Assembly: GCA_963668655.2 (NCBI GenBank)
Contig: CAXXPQ010000002.1
Span: forward strand, 1,364,001-1,428,000
Length of the DNA: 64,000 bases
Reading direction: 5' to 3'
Source: G963668655 sp963668655
GTDB lineage: Bacteria > Myxococcota_A > SURF-8
A program made the position numbers and the translations under genes. Shown here in pieces: positions 16,636-25,607 of the stretch (positions are counted from its first letter, which is position 1; every line of letters starts with the position of its first letter). Below the pieces are notes generated by a model. That model was not told the origin of the DNA. It did not search any database and worked only from the letters and a program-made list of their open reading frames with translations.

Positions 16636-16788
16636 TCAGCCGGAACCGATCTTGCCACCGAAGGGAGGAACGATACAACTTTCATCGGCCAGCGTGCAAT
16701 CCAGAGCCAACCGCTCGAAAATACGGGCGCTTTTGACTTCCGGCTTGCGGTATGCCTTTTTCTTCGTCTGTTTCATATCTTTCGCCAT
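16636..16788 (-). CDS. Short RiPP-precursor-like peptide
   Basis: A 50-codon minus-strand frame from ATG 16788, with CGAGG five bases upstream, to TGA 16636. The leader-like half is very basic (MAKDMKQTKKKAYRKPEV) and contains Tyr13-x-x-Pro16, the YxxP motif bound by PqqD-like recognition domains in lasso-peptide leaders. The helix-like SARIFERLALDC follows. The C-terminal half has Cys31 and Cys38 and ends PPFGGKIGSG, a plausible core. It lies 33 bases before the HprK-like gene. A PqqD-like gene lies 8 kb upstream on the same strand. No product is known. Confidence 0.72.
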   Translation of the reverse strand: MAKDMKQTKKKAYRKPEVKSARIFERLALDCTLADESCIVPPFGGKIGSG

Positions 16789-16887
16789 CTGAGCCTCGTT
16801 TCCCGGGGCGATTCCCGCCGTTCTTCTATTTTGAAACCACTCTAAAATGCCCTATAATAAGAGTGTCCGTCAAGGAAAAAATGGATG

Positions 16888-16924
16888 AAAAAAAAGCGGC
16901 GACGGTTGAATCAACCGCCGCCGC
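16888..16924 (-). terminator. Rho-independent terminator of the giant lipoprotein gene
   Basis: A 29-base hairpin (16896-16924) with arms GCGGCGGCGGTTGA and TCAACCGTCGCCGC on the minus strand, one mismatch and a minimal loop. An uninterrupted run of eight T follows (16895-16888). It is 30 bases beyond the stop codon. Confidence 0.85.
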
Positions 16925-16954
16925 GAGTATTTTCGGACGATCCGAATTTCCGGA

Positions 16955-19900
16955 TCAGTGATACAGGTTGATGTCTCCCGTATCCCAGTCCACCACCAGG
17001 ATATCCGGCAGGCCGTCTCCATTGAAGTCCAGGTTTCCGATGGCGCCCTTCTTCCCGCTGATGTTCGGCAAGCTGATGGAAAGCGCCGGGTCGATGGACA
17101 GGCTGGCCGCGCCGCCTTTCAGGATCCGGACGATGTTTTCCCCGGCCAGAACCACGTCGTTGTAGCCGTCCTGGTTGAAGTCTCCCGCTCCGCTGGGGAA
17201 GCGTCCGAACTTGTCGTCGGTGGCTCCCAGATCCGGGTTGTCCCAGTACGGCCCCTGGTTGACGATGGGCCGGTTATCCGGTTCGGCCAGGTCCGCGCCG
17301 AAGTGATAGACCCGCCCGTTGTTGGAACGGATCAGCACCTCGCTGCAGGAATCGGCGTCGTTTTCCGTATCCGGAACTCCAGCCAGATAGTGACTGAAGT
17401 AATCCGGATTGTCCGCGTGGAACAGGACTTGTCCGTAGGTGTCCTCCGCGATGGGGAAGGCGCTGGAAAGGCTCTGGCCGCCCCACAGCACCCAGGCACG
17501 GTTTTCGGAAACGGTATCTCCGCCGTCGTCGTACTGGTGGTCCGGATCGCTGATGAGCAGGTCCACGTTGCCGTCGCCGTCGAAATCGCCCTTGCTCAAT
17601 TTGGCGGCGAAGTACAGCCGTGTGCCCGGGTTGTTGCTGCTGTTCGTGGTCTCGGCTTCCTCCAGAACGGCCCACTCGGCGTCCTGAATGTATCCGTTGC
17701 CGGGCAGGTCGCCGGGTACGAAGGTCCAGTTGTCGTCGTCGTCCGCCGGCACGCCGCCGCCGTCGGTGGACAGTTTGCCGTCGCTGCCGCGCTCCCAATC
17801 GGCGGTGGACCGGCCGCTCATGTAATAAACACGGATGTCCTTGGAGCGACTGGGGGACGTGACGGCGATATCGGCGTAGATGTCGCCGTTCCAATCGATG
17901 ACGGTCAGTTCGCGAGCCAGGTATTCGCCGTCCTGTCCCATCAGGGTCACGTCCTGGAGTTTGCTCGGAGTCGGGCTGCTGGCCGCCGTGGTGGGCAGTC
18001 CCACGCGGTTGGAAAGATCGGCGTTGGTACCGTCGCCGCCGAAATAGATGTACGCCGCACCGTTATAGCCGCCGTTGACATTGGCGTAATAGGCTCCGAT
18101 CACCAGATCGTCCACGCCGTCGCCGTTCACGTCGCCCACGTCGAGCGCACAGCCGAGCCCGTGGTAAAGGGACGTTCCATTCACCACCCAGTCGGCGGTT
18201 CCGGAAGGCTCCAGGCCGCCATAGTAGACTTTTACCAGTCCCTTGAAAGTATCCGCCGTGTTGGTGCCCACGGCCAGATCGTCGAAACCGTCGCCGTTGA
18301 AATCACCTTTGGCGATGACTTCTCCCATGGCTCCCTGGGCGGCGGCCACGGTGGTTTTCAGAATCTTGATCTCCCGGGTGGCGGACACCACGGCGGACTG
18401 GTTTCCGGCGGCGTCCACGGCCTTAACCTTGAAGCAGTAGTTGGTGTTGGTGTTCACGCTCAGCTTGGAGACCAGCACGGCCTGGAGCGCGCCGGGATCG
18501 GCCAGAGCGTCCGGCGTGACGGTGGCGGTGGTGACCTCCGTGCCGTCGCAGGGATCGCCGGTGGTGGTGCGCTTGTAGATCTGAACGGTGTAGCTGGCCA
18601 CCGTGCCGGTGTTGCCGTCGTTGGGATTGTCCGCCGGAGCGTCCCAGATCAGCGCCGTGCGGCCGCCGCGCCGGGAACAGCGATCCGGGTCGCCGTTGCA
18701 GGCCGCCGCCTGGGCGCAATCCGCCGCGTCCGCGCCGTAGTTCGCGCAGCAGGGATCCGATCCGCCGCCGCAGTCGTTGGTTTCCACGCAGACATCGTAT
18801 GCGCCGGTGCAGCAGGGATCCGATCCGCCGCCGCAGTCGTTGGTTTCCACGCAACGACCCAGGCAGGCGTTGAAATCGGTCACCACGCCCGGAGCGTCGT
18901 CGTCCACCCGGATCTCGGGCATCTGGGCCACGGTGCCGACGTTCCCGGCTTCGTCCGTAACCTGCACGGAGAGGTGGGTGGTGGCGCCGGGTGTATTGGG
19001 CAGGACGAATCCGCTGAAGGTGGCGGCGTTGGCGTTGAAGCTGGCCGTTCCCAGGGTCTGGGTGACGGCGCGGCCGCCGTCGTCGTAGACCAGCGTGGCC
19101 TGGCGGCCGTTCTTGATGCTGTCGGCCGTAATGGAGACGCGGTAGGCGGTTTTCGGCCGTACGCCGTCGCCCACGGGTTCGGAGGCGTCTTCCATGCTTC
19201 GGTTGTAATTCGTCACCGATCCGGCGGGCGGATAGGTGAAAGCGATAGCCGGGGCGCGCCCGTCGGCCAGAAGACCGGTGATGGTGTTGCTGGTTTCATC
19301 GGACCCGTTCAGCGTGGCCTTGGCCTGGAGGCGGTTGGTGTTGTCGCTTTCCACCAGAACCACGCCCGTGAACAGCGCCTCGCCGCCGGAAAGCTGCACC
19401 GTCTGCGTGGGCGTGGGGCCGTCCACCGCGCCGTTGACGTACAGTTCCACCGTGTTGCCGTCCGGGATGTTGGGACTGCTGACCTTCACGTTCACCACGA
19501 AATCGGCGTTGGCATGATTGCCGTCCGTGTCGTCCTCGGCCTTGAAGGCGGATCCGTCACCCAGCGCTCCGCCGTCGGCGCGCTTGAATTCCAGGACGTA
19601 CCCCGGATCGAAGGCCACGGTCATGGTGCGGATCGCCGAGTTGGACTCGTTTCCGGTGCCCCGTTCCAAGGCGTGCAGCCGGACCTCGATGGTTCCCCGC
19701 AAAAAGTCCAGGGGCGCCACGGAGATGGCGGCGTCGTCGGCCGAGGCCGCGAAGGCCGCGCCCGCGTTGGCGAAGACCTGCCAGTTGTCTTCCGGCCCGT
19801 TTCCGGCATCTTGGAAACGCCATTGCAGTTCCACGTCGGAGGTCTTGCCGTCCGTATCCGCCACCGAAACCGCCCATTCGCAGGTGCGCAGTTTCAGGTC

Positions 19901-22900
19901 GGACAGGCCGCCGCCGTCGCCGCAATCGGCATCATTGTTGTCCGCGTCGGCATACGCGCCGTCCGCCGCCGGGGTGGCGATGGCCAGGGCCGGTCCCAGG
20001 GAATCGACGGTGACTTCCAGGGTCTTGTCCGGCTCGGCGCTGCGGTTTCCGTAGGGATCGACGGCGTAGACGCTGAGTTGGGTGACGCCTTCGGGCAGGC
20101 TGATGTTGAAGTCCACGTCTCCGCCCGTTGCGCCCGGAATGTTTTCGATCCAGGTGGCCCGGCTGCCGTCCGAGAGATAGATGGAGCCGCCCTGGAGGCT
20201 GAACGCCTCGCCGTCGCCCTGGCTGACCCGCACGGTGACGGTGGCCTGGCAGGAACCGGGCGTGCTTCCGCATTGGGTCTGGCTGAGGCTGAGGGTTTCA
20301 CCGGCCGGGAAGATCGCCAGCGGCTGAACGGTATCCACGATCACGTTCAGGCGTCCGGCCGGATCCTGGTCGTCGGAAACGTTGCCGATGTCGTCCGTGA
20401 TGAGCGCCGAAAGCTCCCCGGTGAAGCCGTTGGCCAGGCGGACATCCTCGAAGGTGGCCTGGCCGCCGGTGAGGGAAAGCGTTCCCGCCGATACGCCGCC
20501 CACGAAGAGCTCGGCGCTGTCGGCGTCCGCTTCGGCGGAGGAAACCGCCACGTCCACCAGGTAATCCGTGCCGTCCACGGTTCCGTTGTCCGCGCGGCTC
20601 AGCACGAGATTGGGCGGGTTGTTGTTTCCGATGACGTCGCTTGCGACGGCGAAGGATTCCACCGCCGGAGGCAGGGAGTCCATGGTCACCGGCGTCGGCG
20701 GCGACATGGCGAAGTTGTCGCTGATGTCGCGGGCCTCGACGAACAGGGTGTGGGTGGCGTTGTTTTCCAGCCCCACCATGGAAATGATGGTCCAGTCTCC
20801 CTGCCTCTGCTGCTGGGCGACGATCTTGTAGATTCCGCCGCCGTATTCGCAGGTTCCCAGGCCGTTTCCGCCCACCAGACCCACGTCGGAGCACAGCTTG
20901 ACCATGGTGCCGTCCACGATGCCCAGCGTCTGGTACAGGAAGTTGGTGTTGAAGCCTTCCACCGTGGGTTGCAGATCGTAGTCCGCCGCCCAGCTGACCG
21001 GATTGCCGTCCAGCAATGTGGAATTCTTGTCGTACAGCTGGACTTCGGCGGTGGCGTCGATGGTCAGCTCGAAGTGGGTGCTGCCCGCGTTGCCGAAATC
21101 GTCCGTGTGGCTGATGAGGAAGTCCAGGCGGTTTTCGATGACCGTCTCCGTAAACTCCACCTTGCCGTTGGCCTGCACGCGGTAGGGACCGAGATCGAAG
21201 GGCGCCGGGGCGGGATCGCCGTCCTGCGGCGTGACGTGAATCGTCGCGCGGGCGTCGCCCGGAGTGCCGTTCCGAACGTAGAAAACCAGATTGAGCTGGA
21301 AGCCGTCTTCCATGCCGTTCTGCGCGTCGTCCGAGCGGTTCAGCGTTTCGTGGTTGGCGTATTTGAAATCAGTGAAGGTGGGGGCCGTGCGATCCACCTG
21401 GGCCTGGAAGACCACCGGATCGGATTCGTTGCCCGCCACGTCGGCCACCACGGCGGAAAGCGTCAGTTCGACCAGCTCCGCGAACGTGGCGTCCTTCAGG
21501 CTGACTTTCGGGAAATTCGCCGTTCCGGAGGCGCTCACTGCGGCCGTGTGGGGAACCTGGTGGGTTCCGTCGGAAACGGTCAGCGTGACGGTGCGGCCTT
21601 CCGGCGCGTCGGTTTCGAAACCGAAGCCGGTCTGGAAGCCCGCCAGCAGCGCGTCGGCGTCCGGACTGGCAAGGTTGTATTCGAAGCGCACGGGCGGTTC
21701 CCCGGGCGCGGGCGAGACCAGCGCGAGTTCGGGCGCTTCGAAATCCACCGTGAGCGTCAGGACGTTGCTGCGGCAGTAATCCTGAGGCGTCTGGTAGATG
21801 CGCGCCTCCACCTGGCGGGTGAACGTCTTCAGCCCGGGAGAGGGCGGCGTCAGGGCCACGTCGGGGAAACTCACCGCTCCGCCGGAAACAATTCCCAAAG
21901 CCGCGTAGTTGCCGTCCACCCAGAGGGAGACTTCCGTTCCGTCCGGAGCGGCGTCCAGGCCGGCGGTGGTGACCGAAACGTCCGTGATCGTGCCGTTGTC
22001 CAGGTTGCCGTCCCCGTGATCCTGATCGTAGGCGATGCCGAAGTGGCGGTTGTTGGATGGGGACACGATGGAGAACGACGGACAGGGCGTGTTGATGACG
22101 AAATCGATCTGCCCGCTGCCCGGGTTTCCGGCCGGATCCTCGAGGTCGGCCACGGCGCGATAGGAACCGTCCGTTATTTCGGCGAAAGTGTGGCTTACAT
22201 CGTCCCGGCCGTCCGGAATGGTGAGTTGAACTTCTTGTACCGGGGTTTCCAGGTCGGCCTGGTTGTACAGCCTCAAAAGGACGTCCTGGCCGCCGATGTC
22301 GGCGTCGTCGGTGACGGTGATGTCCACGCGGATATCGTTCTTGGTGGTGATTTCATTGTCGCCGTTGACCGGCAGGGCCGGATCGAGCCCCACCAGAACG
22401 GTGGGCGTGCCGCCGTCGTAGCGCAGGGTGTACGTGCCCGAGCCGCTGTTGCCGGCGAAATCGACGGCCGTCACTTCCAGTTCGTACTGCGTGACGCGCC
22501 CGATGGAGAGGTCCACGCTTTCGAACACGGCGTAGCCGTCCGCGTCCAGAAGCACCGGTTCGGCGGTGACGTGATCGTTTTCGTTCACGGTCAGCGTGAC
22601 TTCCTCGCCTTCTTCCGCGTCGCCGAAGATTTTGACCTTGATGGTCCGGCCCCGCACCCAGCCGTCTTCCACCCAGGCTTCCGCCTGCGGATCCAGATGG
22701 GGGACGAATTGCGGCTGGGGCGCCGTGACGTCGGCCCAGACGCTTACCGGGGCGGAGGTGGTTTTCGCCGGGCCGCCGCCCACCAGGGCCTCGGCTTCCA
22801 GCACGGACTCTCCGTACGCCAGCGTGATGAATTCCTCCAGTCCGATGTCGCCCCAGGCCACGTTGCCGGCGGCGTCCACGCTGGCGGTGTAGGTCGTCTG

Positions 22901-24733
22901 GGAGCCGTCCCGCTCCACCGTCAGGGTGGCCTCGGCCCCTTCCAGAACCAGGCTGCTGATCGCCTGAACCGTGGTTTGCAGGTCGGCGTCGTCCGCGCCG
23001 TCGTCCGCGATATTCAGGATGATGTCCTGACGGTCGGCCACGGCCTTGCCGCCCACGTGGGTGATGACGATGGAAGGTTCCGCGAAGTAGGCCTCCACGG
23101 CGAACGCCTGGGGGTCCGCCGGATTGCCCAGCTCGTCGGAGGTATTGAAAACCAGCTCGAAGGTCACGGGATCGGCCGCGCCGTCCGGTTTCTCCAGGGT
23201 GACCAGGTTGAACGACCACAGGTTGTTGGCCACGGGCGCGAGGATCGGATCGCCCACGTCCGCGCCGTCGAAGCGCACTTGCAGGGAGATTTCCAGCGCC
23301 GGGTCCAGATCCTCCATGCCGAGCGTGGAGCCGGAGGCGGAGAACTGGATGCCGTTGACCAGGTTCATGTCCAGGTCGTTGTTCTTGGAGAACATCGCCA
23401 GCGGCTGGGGCGTCGCCACCGTGATGGCCGGCGCGCTGCGATCCACGCGGAAGGAGAACGGCCCCACGGCGCCCTGGCGTTCGCTGCCCGGTTCCGTGAT
23501 GGTGGCGTTGAAGGAAAGCGTTCCCTCCGGCAGGGTGCAGGTCTGGCTGGCCTGTTGGCCGTCCAGAGCCACGTCCGCGCTGCAGACCGTGGCGCGCGCA
23601 CCGTCGTCCAGTTCGAAATGCACGCTGGAGCCGTCCAGACAATTTTCGCTCTCCAGCGTGAAGGTCTTCTGGAAGCCATCGAGAGTATCATCGTCGTCCG
23701 TGGACGCCAGGTTGTAGTTTTCCGGGAAGGGATCCGGGGCCAGGATCACCAGGCGGCAGGAGCAGACCAGGTTCACGGTCACCGGAATCTCGGCGAAGCA
23801 ACTCACGTTGTCCGGCGCGGTGGCCTCGGCGCGAAGCGCCATCTCGCTGCCGTGCGGCAGACTCACCGAGGAGAAACTGGCCGTGTTGTCGGCTACTTCG
23901 GCGCTGCCGAGATCCGCCCCGGCGATGCTGAGCGCGGCGAAGGCGCCGGCGGCCACGTTTTCCAGCCGGATGGCGACGTTCGCCTGGAGATTCGGGCTGG
24001 CGCAGTCCAGGTCGTCGCCGCAATCGGTGGCGCAATAGGCCGGATCCTCGGAACCCACGGAGGGCTGATCCGATAGCGTCACGGCCTCGGAAGGCGTCTC
24101 GAAGGTGATCCGGCATCCCTCCAGCGTCGCCGTGGCGTTCGCCGTCGGGTCGTCGGCTTCGTCCAGTTCGGTGACGTCCACCACCAGGGTAAGCGCATTG
24201 GCGCCGGGCGACAGATCCACGTTCGTGAAGACGGCCTTGCCGTCGGTGCCGATGGTGGCGCTATGCGGACCGGCTCCGCGCGCCGGATCGCCGACGGTCA
24301 GCGTCGCGGCGGCGCCTTCCTCCACGTTCTCGGTGGAAACGGTTATATCGATCTGGAAGCCCGCCTCGTCGACCGCGCTGTCCTGATCGTAGGTTACGGT
24401 CCAGGCCACGCCTTCGTCGAAGGCGGCTGAGGGAACGGGTGGAACGTCTTCTTCCCCGTCGCCGTCTTCATCGCCGTCCTCGTCGCCGTCTTCTCCGTCG
24501 CCGTCGGTCTCGTCGTCGCCGTCGGCCTCGTCGTCGCCGTCGATATCGCCGTCCGTGTCGCCGTCCGTGTCGCCGTCCGCGTCACCGTCGGTGTCGCCGT
24601 CGGTATCGCCGTCCGTGGCGTTATCGCCATCGGTGTCCCCATCGGTACTGGAATCGCCGCCTCCACTGCAGGCGGTCGCTCCGATGGCGAACAAGAGCAC
24701 TGCAAACAAAACCATCAGAAAATCCCGTTTCAT
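16955..24733 (-). CDS. Giant surface lipoprotein with Ig-like repeats, a Cys-rich fibronectin-like region and C-terminal FG-GAP repeats
   Basis: A 2592-residue protein from ATG 24733, behind AAAAGGAGA. The lipoprotein signal ends ATACSGGG (Cys22). A DGD/TDGD linker runs to about residue 95. It is followed by a long array of Ig-like repeats of about 90-110 residues, with recurring phrases such as TVDSLGPALAI and VDRSAPAITVATPQPL. At about 1960-2090 a Cys-rich part holds two copies of CVETNDCGGGSDPCC and leads into a fibronectin-III-like unit. The last 450 residues carry FG-GAP/VCBS motifs (KGDFNGDGFDDLAVG, VGDVNGDGVDDLVIG, IGNLDFNGDGLPDILVVD) with Ca-binding DxDxDG loops, suggesting a beta-propeller. 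Adhesion or ligand binding is likely; no catalytic motif is seen. Confidence 0.9.
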   Translation of the reverse strand: MKRDFLMVLFAVLLFAIGATACSGGGDSSTDGDTDGDNATDGDTDGDTDGDADGDTDGDTDGDIDGDDEADGDDETDGDGEDGDEDGDEDGDGEEDVPPVPSAAFDEGVAWTVTYDQDSAVDEAGFQIDITVSTENVEEGAAATLTVGDPARGAGPHSATIGTDGKAVFTNVDLSPGANALTLVVDVTELDEADDPTANATATLEGCRITFETPSEAVTLSDQPSVGSEDPAYCATDCGDDLDCASPNLQANVAIRLENVAAGAFAALSIAGADLGSAEVADNTASFSSVSLPHGSEMALRAEATAPDNVSCFAEIPVTVNLVCSCRLVILAPDPFPENYNLASTDDDDTLDGFQKTFTLESENCLDGSSVHFELDDGARATVCSADVALDGQQASQTCTLPEGTLSFNATITEPGSERQGAVGPFSFRVDRSAPAITVATPQPLAMFSKNNDLDMNLVNGIQFSASGSTLGMEDLDPALEISLQVRFDGADVGDPILAPVANNLWSFNLVTLEKPDGAADPVTFELVFNTSDELGNPADPQAFAVEAYFAEPSIVITHVGGKAVADRQDIILNIADDGADDADLQTTVQAISSLVLEGAEATLTVERDGSQTTYTASVDAAGNVAWGDIGLEEFITLAYGESVLEAEALVGGGPAKTTSAPVSVWADVTAPQPQFVPHLDPQAEAWVEDGWVRGRTIKVKIFGDAEEGEEVTLTVNENDHVTAEPVLLDADGYAVFESVDLSIGRVTQYELEVTAVDFAGNSGSGTYTLRYDGGTPTVLVGLDPALPVNGDNEITTKNDIRVDITVTDDADIGGQDVLLRLYNQADLETPVQEVQLTIPDGRDDVSHTFAEITDGSYRAVADLEDPAGNPGSGQIDFVINTPCPSFSIVSPSNNRHFGIAYDQDHGDGNLDNGTITDVSVTTAGLDAAPDGTEVSLWVDGNYAALGIVSGGAVSFPDVALTPPSPGLKTFTRQVEARIYQTPQDYCRSNVLTLTVDFEAPELALVSPAPGEPPVRFEYNLASPDADALLAGFQTGFGFETDAPEGRTVTLTVSDGTHQVPHTAAVSASGTANFPKVSLKDATFAELVELTLSAVVADVAGNESDPVVFQAQVDRTAPTFTDFKYANHETLNRSDDAQNGMEDGFQLNLVFYVRNGTPGDARATIHVTPQDGDPAPAPFDLGPYRVQANGKVEFTETVIENRLDFLISHTDDFGNAGSTHFELTIDATAEVQLYDKNSTLLDGNPVSWAADYDLQPTVEGFNTNFLYQTLGIVDGTMVKLCSDVGLVGGNGLGTCEYGGGIYKIVAQQQRQGDWTIISMVGLENNATHTLFVEARDISDNFAMSPPTPVTMDSLPPAVESFAVASDVIGNNNPPNLVLSRADNGTVDGTDYLVDVAVSSAEADADSAELFVGGVSAGTLSLTGGQATFEDVRLANGFTGELSALITDDIGNVSDDQDPAGRLNVIVDTVQPLAIFPAGETLSLSQTQCGSTPGSCQATVTVRVSQGDGEAFSLQGGSIYLSDGSRATWIENIPGATGGDVDFNISLPEGVTQLSVYAVDPYGNRSAEPDKTLEVTVDSLGPALAIATPAADGAYADADNNDADCGDGGGLSDLKLRTCEWAVSVADTDGKTSDVELQWRFQDAGNGPEDNWQVFANAGAAFAASADDAAISVAPLDFLRGTIEVRLHALERGTGNESNSAIRTMTVAFDPGYVLEFKRADGGALGDGSAFKAEDDTDGNHANADFVVNVKVSSPNIPDGNTVELYVNGAVDGPTPTQTVQLSGGEALFTGVVLVESDNTNRLQAKATLNGSDETSNTITGLLADGRAPAIAFTYPPAGSVTNYNRSMEDASEPVGDGVRPKTAYRVSITADSIKNGRQATLVYDDGGRAVTQTLGTASFNANAATFSGFVLPNTPGATTHLSVQVTDEAGNVGTVAQMPEIRVDDDAPGVVTDFNACLGRCVETNDCGGGSDPCCTGAYDVCVETNDCGGGSDPCCANYGADAADCAQAAACNGDPDRCSRRGGRTALIWDAPADNPNDGNTGTVASYTVQIYKRTTTGDPCDGTEVTTATVTPDALADPGALQAVLVSKLSVNTNTNYCFKVKAVDAAGNQSAVVSATREIKILKTTVAAAQGAMGEVIAKGDFNGDGFDDLAVGTNTADTFKGLVKVYYGGLEPSGTADWVVNGTSLYHGLGCALDVGDVNGDGVDDLVIGAYYANVNGGYNGAAYIYFGGDGTNADLSNRVGLPTTAASSPTPSKLQDVTLMGQDGEYLARELTVIDWNGDIYADIAVTSPSRSKDIRVYYMSGRSTADWERGSDGKLSTDGGGVPADDDDNWTFVPGDLPGNGYIQDAEWAVLEEAETTNSSNNPGTRLYFAAKLSKGDFDGDGNVDLLISDPDHQYDDGGDTVSENRAWVLWGGQSLSSAFPIAEDTYGQVLFHADNPDYFSHYLAGVPDTENDADSCSEVLIRSNNGRVYHFGADLAEPDNRPIVNQGPYWDNPDLGATDDKFGRFPSGAGDFNQDGYNDVVLAGENIVRILKGGAASLSIDPALSISLPNISGKKGAIGNLDFNGDGLPDILVVDWDTGDINLYH
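18746..18853 (-). repeat. Tandem 45-base direct repeat inside the giant gene
   Basis: Bases 18746-18790 and 18809-18853 are identical over 45 positions and 63 bases apart. They encode two copies of the CVETNDCGGGSDPCC motif in frame. Confidence 0.85.
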
Positions 24734-24786
24734 ACCCGTCTCCTTTTCGTCGTTCGAAAATACAAAAATTCACGCGTTTCGCGCAT
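24730..24786 (-). CDS. Possible 18-codon leader ORF overlapping the giant gene start
   Basis: ATG 24786, preceded by AAGAGGT, opens an 18-codon frame (MRETREFLYFRTTKRRRV) whose TGA overlaps the giant gene's ATG as ATGA. This layout allows translational coupling. There is no comparative support, and chance occurrence is quite possible. Confidence 0.25.
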   Translation of the reverse strand: MRETREFLYFRTTKRRRV

Positions 24787-24933
24787 CGTGACCTCTTATC
24801 CGATCAACCGAATGTCCGGTTATCCGGCTATCCGGTTTGCTCGTTTGCCGCAACCAATCCGTAAATCCTCCCCAGACGACCGGGAACGTTTGGTTTCGTC
24901 TTGTCTATCTATCGGTTGTTTTTCACGATGTCG

Positions 24934-25209
24934 TTACCCGTTATTTTCAGAAAGAAGCACCAGCTTCTTTTCCACCAGGGCTTGGCAAAAGGATTCGACG
25001 TCCGCATAGGCCGTTTCGCGGTCCACGTCGTACTCCGCCATCAGGCTCGTCGCGATGGCGGCCAGGTCGGTTCGGCCGTCCATCCGGGACCAGATGAACG
25101 TGCCGACGTCGTTCAGGCTGTGCAGCATGCCGTTTTCGGAGGATACCAGAACCGCCTCGCCATCGACGACGCGAGCGGCGGCTTTCGGGTTACGAGAAGG
25201 AATCATCAT
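24934..25209 (-). CDS. PqqD-like peptide-recognition protein
   Basis: About 91 residues with the PqqD fold pattern: VVDGEAVLVSSENGMLHSLN, then DVGTFIWSRMDGRTDLAAIA, an EYDVDRETAYADV helix and LVEKKLVLL. PqqD-like proteins bind RiPP leader peptides and present them to modifying enzymes. The start is uncertain: ATG 25209, ATG 25206, or a TTG at 25215, which has AAAGG at better spacing. On the same strand 8 kb downstream lie the precursor-like peptide and the HprK-like gene. No radical SAM or protease partner is adjacent. Confidence 0.82.
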   Translation of the reverse strand: MMIPSRNPKAAARVVDGEAVLVSSENGMLHSLNDVGTFIWSRMDGRTDLAAIATSLMAEYDVDRETAYADVESFCQALVEKKLVLLSENNG

Positions 25210-25253
25210 CGTCAATTCGAAGCCTTTCCCCTGCGGAACAATATCATGCTTAA

Positions 25254-25283
25254 ATGGTACCTATGGAAAGCAAACAATGTCAA
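25254..25283 (-). promoter_or_regulatory. Putative promoter of the PqqD-like gene
   Basis: On the minus strand, a consensus TTGACA (25278-25283) and TACCAT (25254-25259) are separated by 18 bases, about 45 bases upstream of the start. The remaining interval up to the dksA promoter shows no gene. Confidence 0.55.
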
Positions 25284-25578
25284 CGGTTTTCTTTTGGAAT
25301 TTCCAACACATTCGCGACCTGTCCTTTCCACTGTCTCCATCCGACATACAGCCGGTCCGATCGGATTCACCGTCACGGAAACCCATGCTTTCAAGGATCC
25401 GACCGACGGGAAGTTTCTTCCCGATCATTCAATTAGACGGCGCTTTCGGCGAATCGTTTAGTTTTTTTTTGGGGGAATCGCCTCATTTTTCCCACCGAAG
25501 CCCGGCGCGCGGGATGTCGGCGGGGCGGAAAGCGCCGGTTTTTCCGGACGTACGCCGTCGATCCGCCCGATTTCTTGC

Positions 25579-25607
25579 TTGCAGCGGGACATGGGATACG
25601 GTAAAGT
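25579..25607 (+). promoter_or_regulatory. Putative dksA promoter
   Basis: TTGCAG (25579-25584) and TAAAGT (25602-25607) are separated by 17 bases. Transcription would start near 25614, after the alternative ATG at 25610, so this supports the start at 25697. Confidence 0.5.

Noticed and set aside
16831..16858. Plus-strand TTGAAA-N16-TATAAT
   Set aside because: It looks like a promoter but faces the convergent end of the giant gene and no plus-strand gene follows. I treat it as chance or antisense.
16958..24076. Plus-strand open frame of 2372 codons opposite the giant lipoprotein
   Set aside because: High GC and codon bias on the minus strand keep this frame free of stops. The translation is low-complexity, without motifs or a ribosome-binding site.
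24430..24620. Short GC-rich repeats resembling a CRISPR array or minisatellite
   Set aside because: They are in-frame codon repeats for Asp-Gly-Asp with no constant spacer structure. No cas gene is present.
25433..25470. Plus-strand hairpin with wobble pairs followed by a T run
   Set aside because: The stem (TTAGACG/CGTTTAG) is weak and there is no upstream plus-strand gene to terminate, so it is not listed as a feature.
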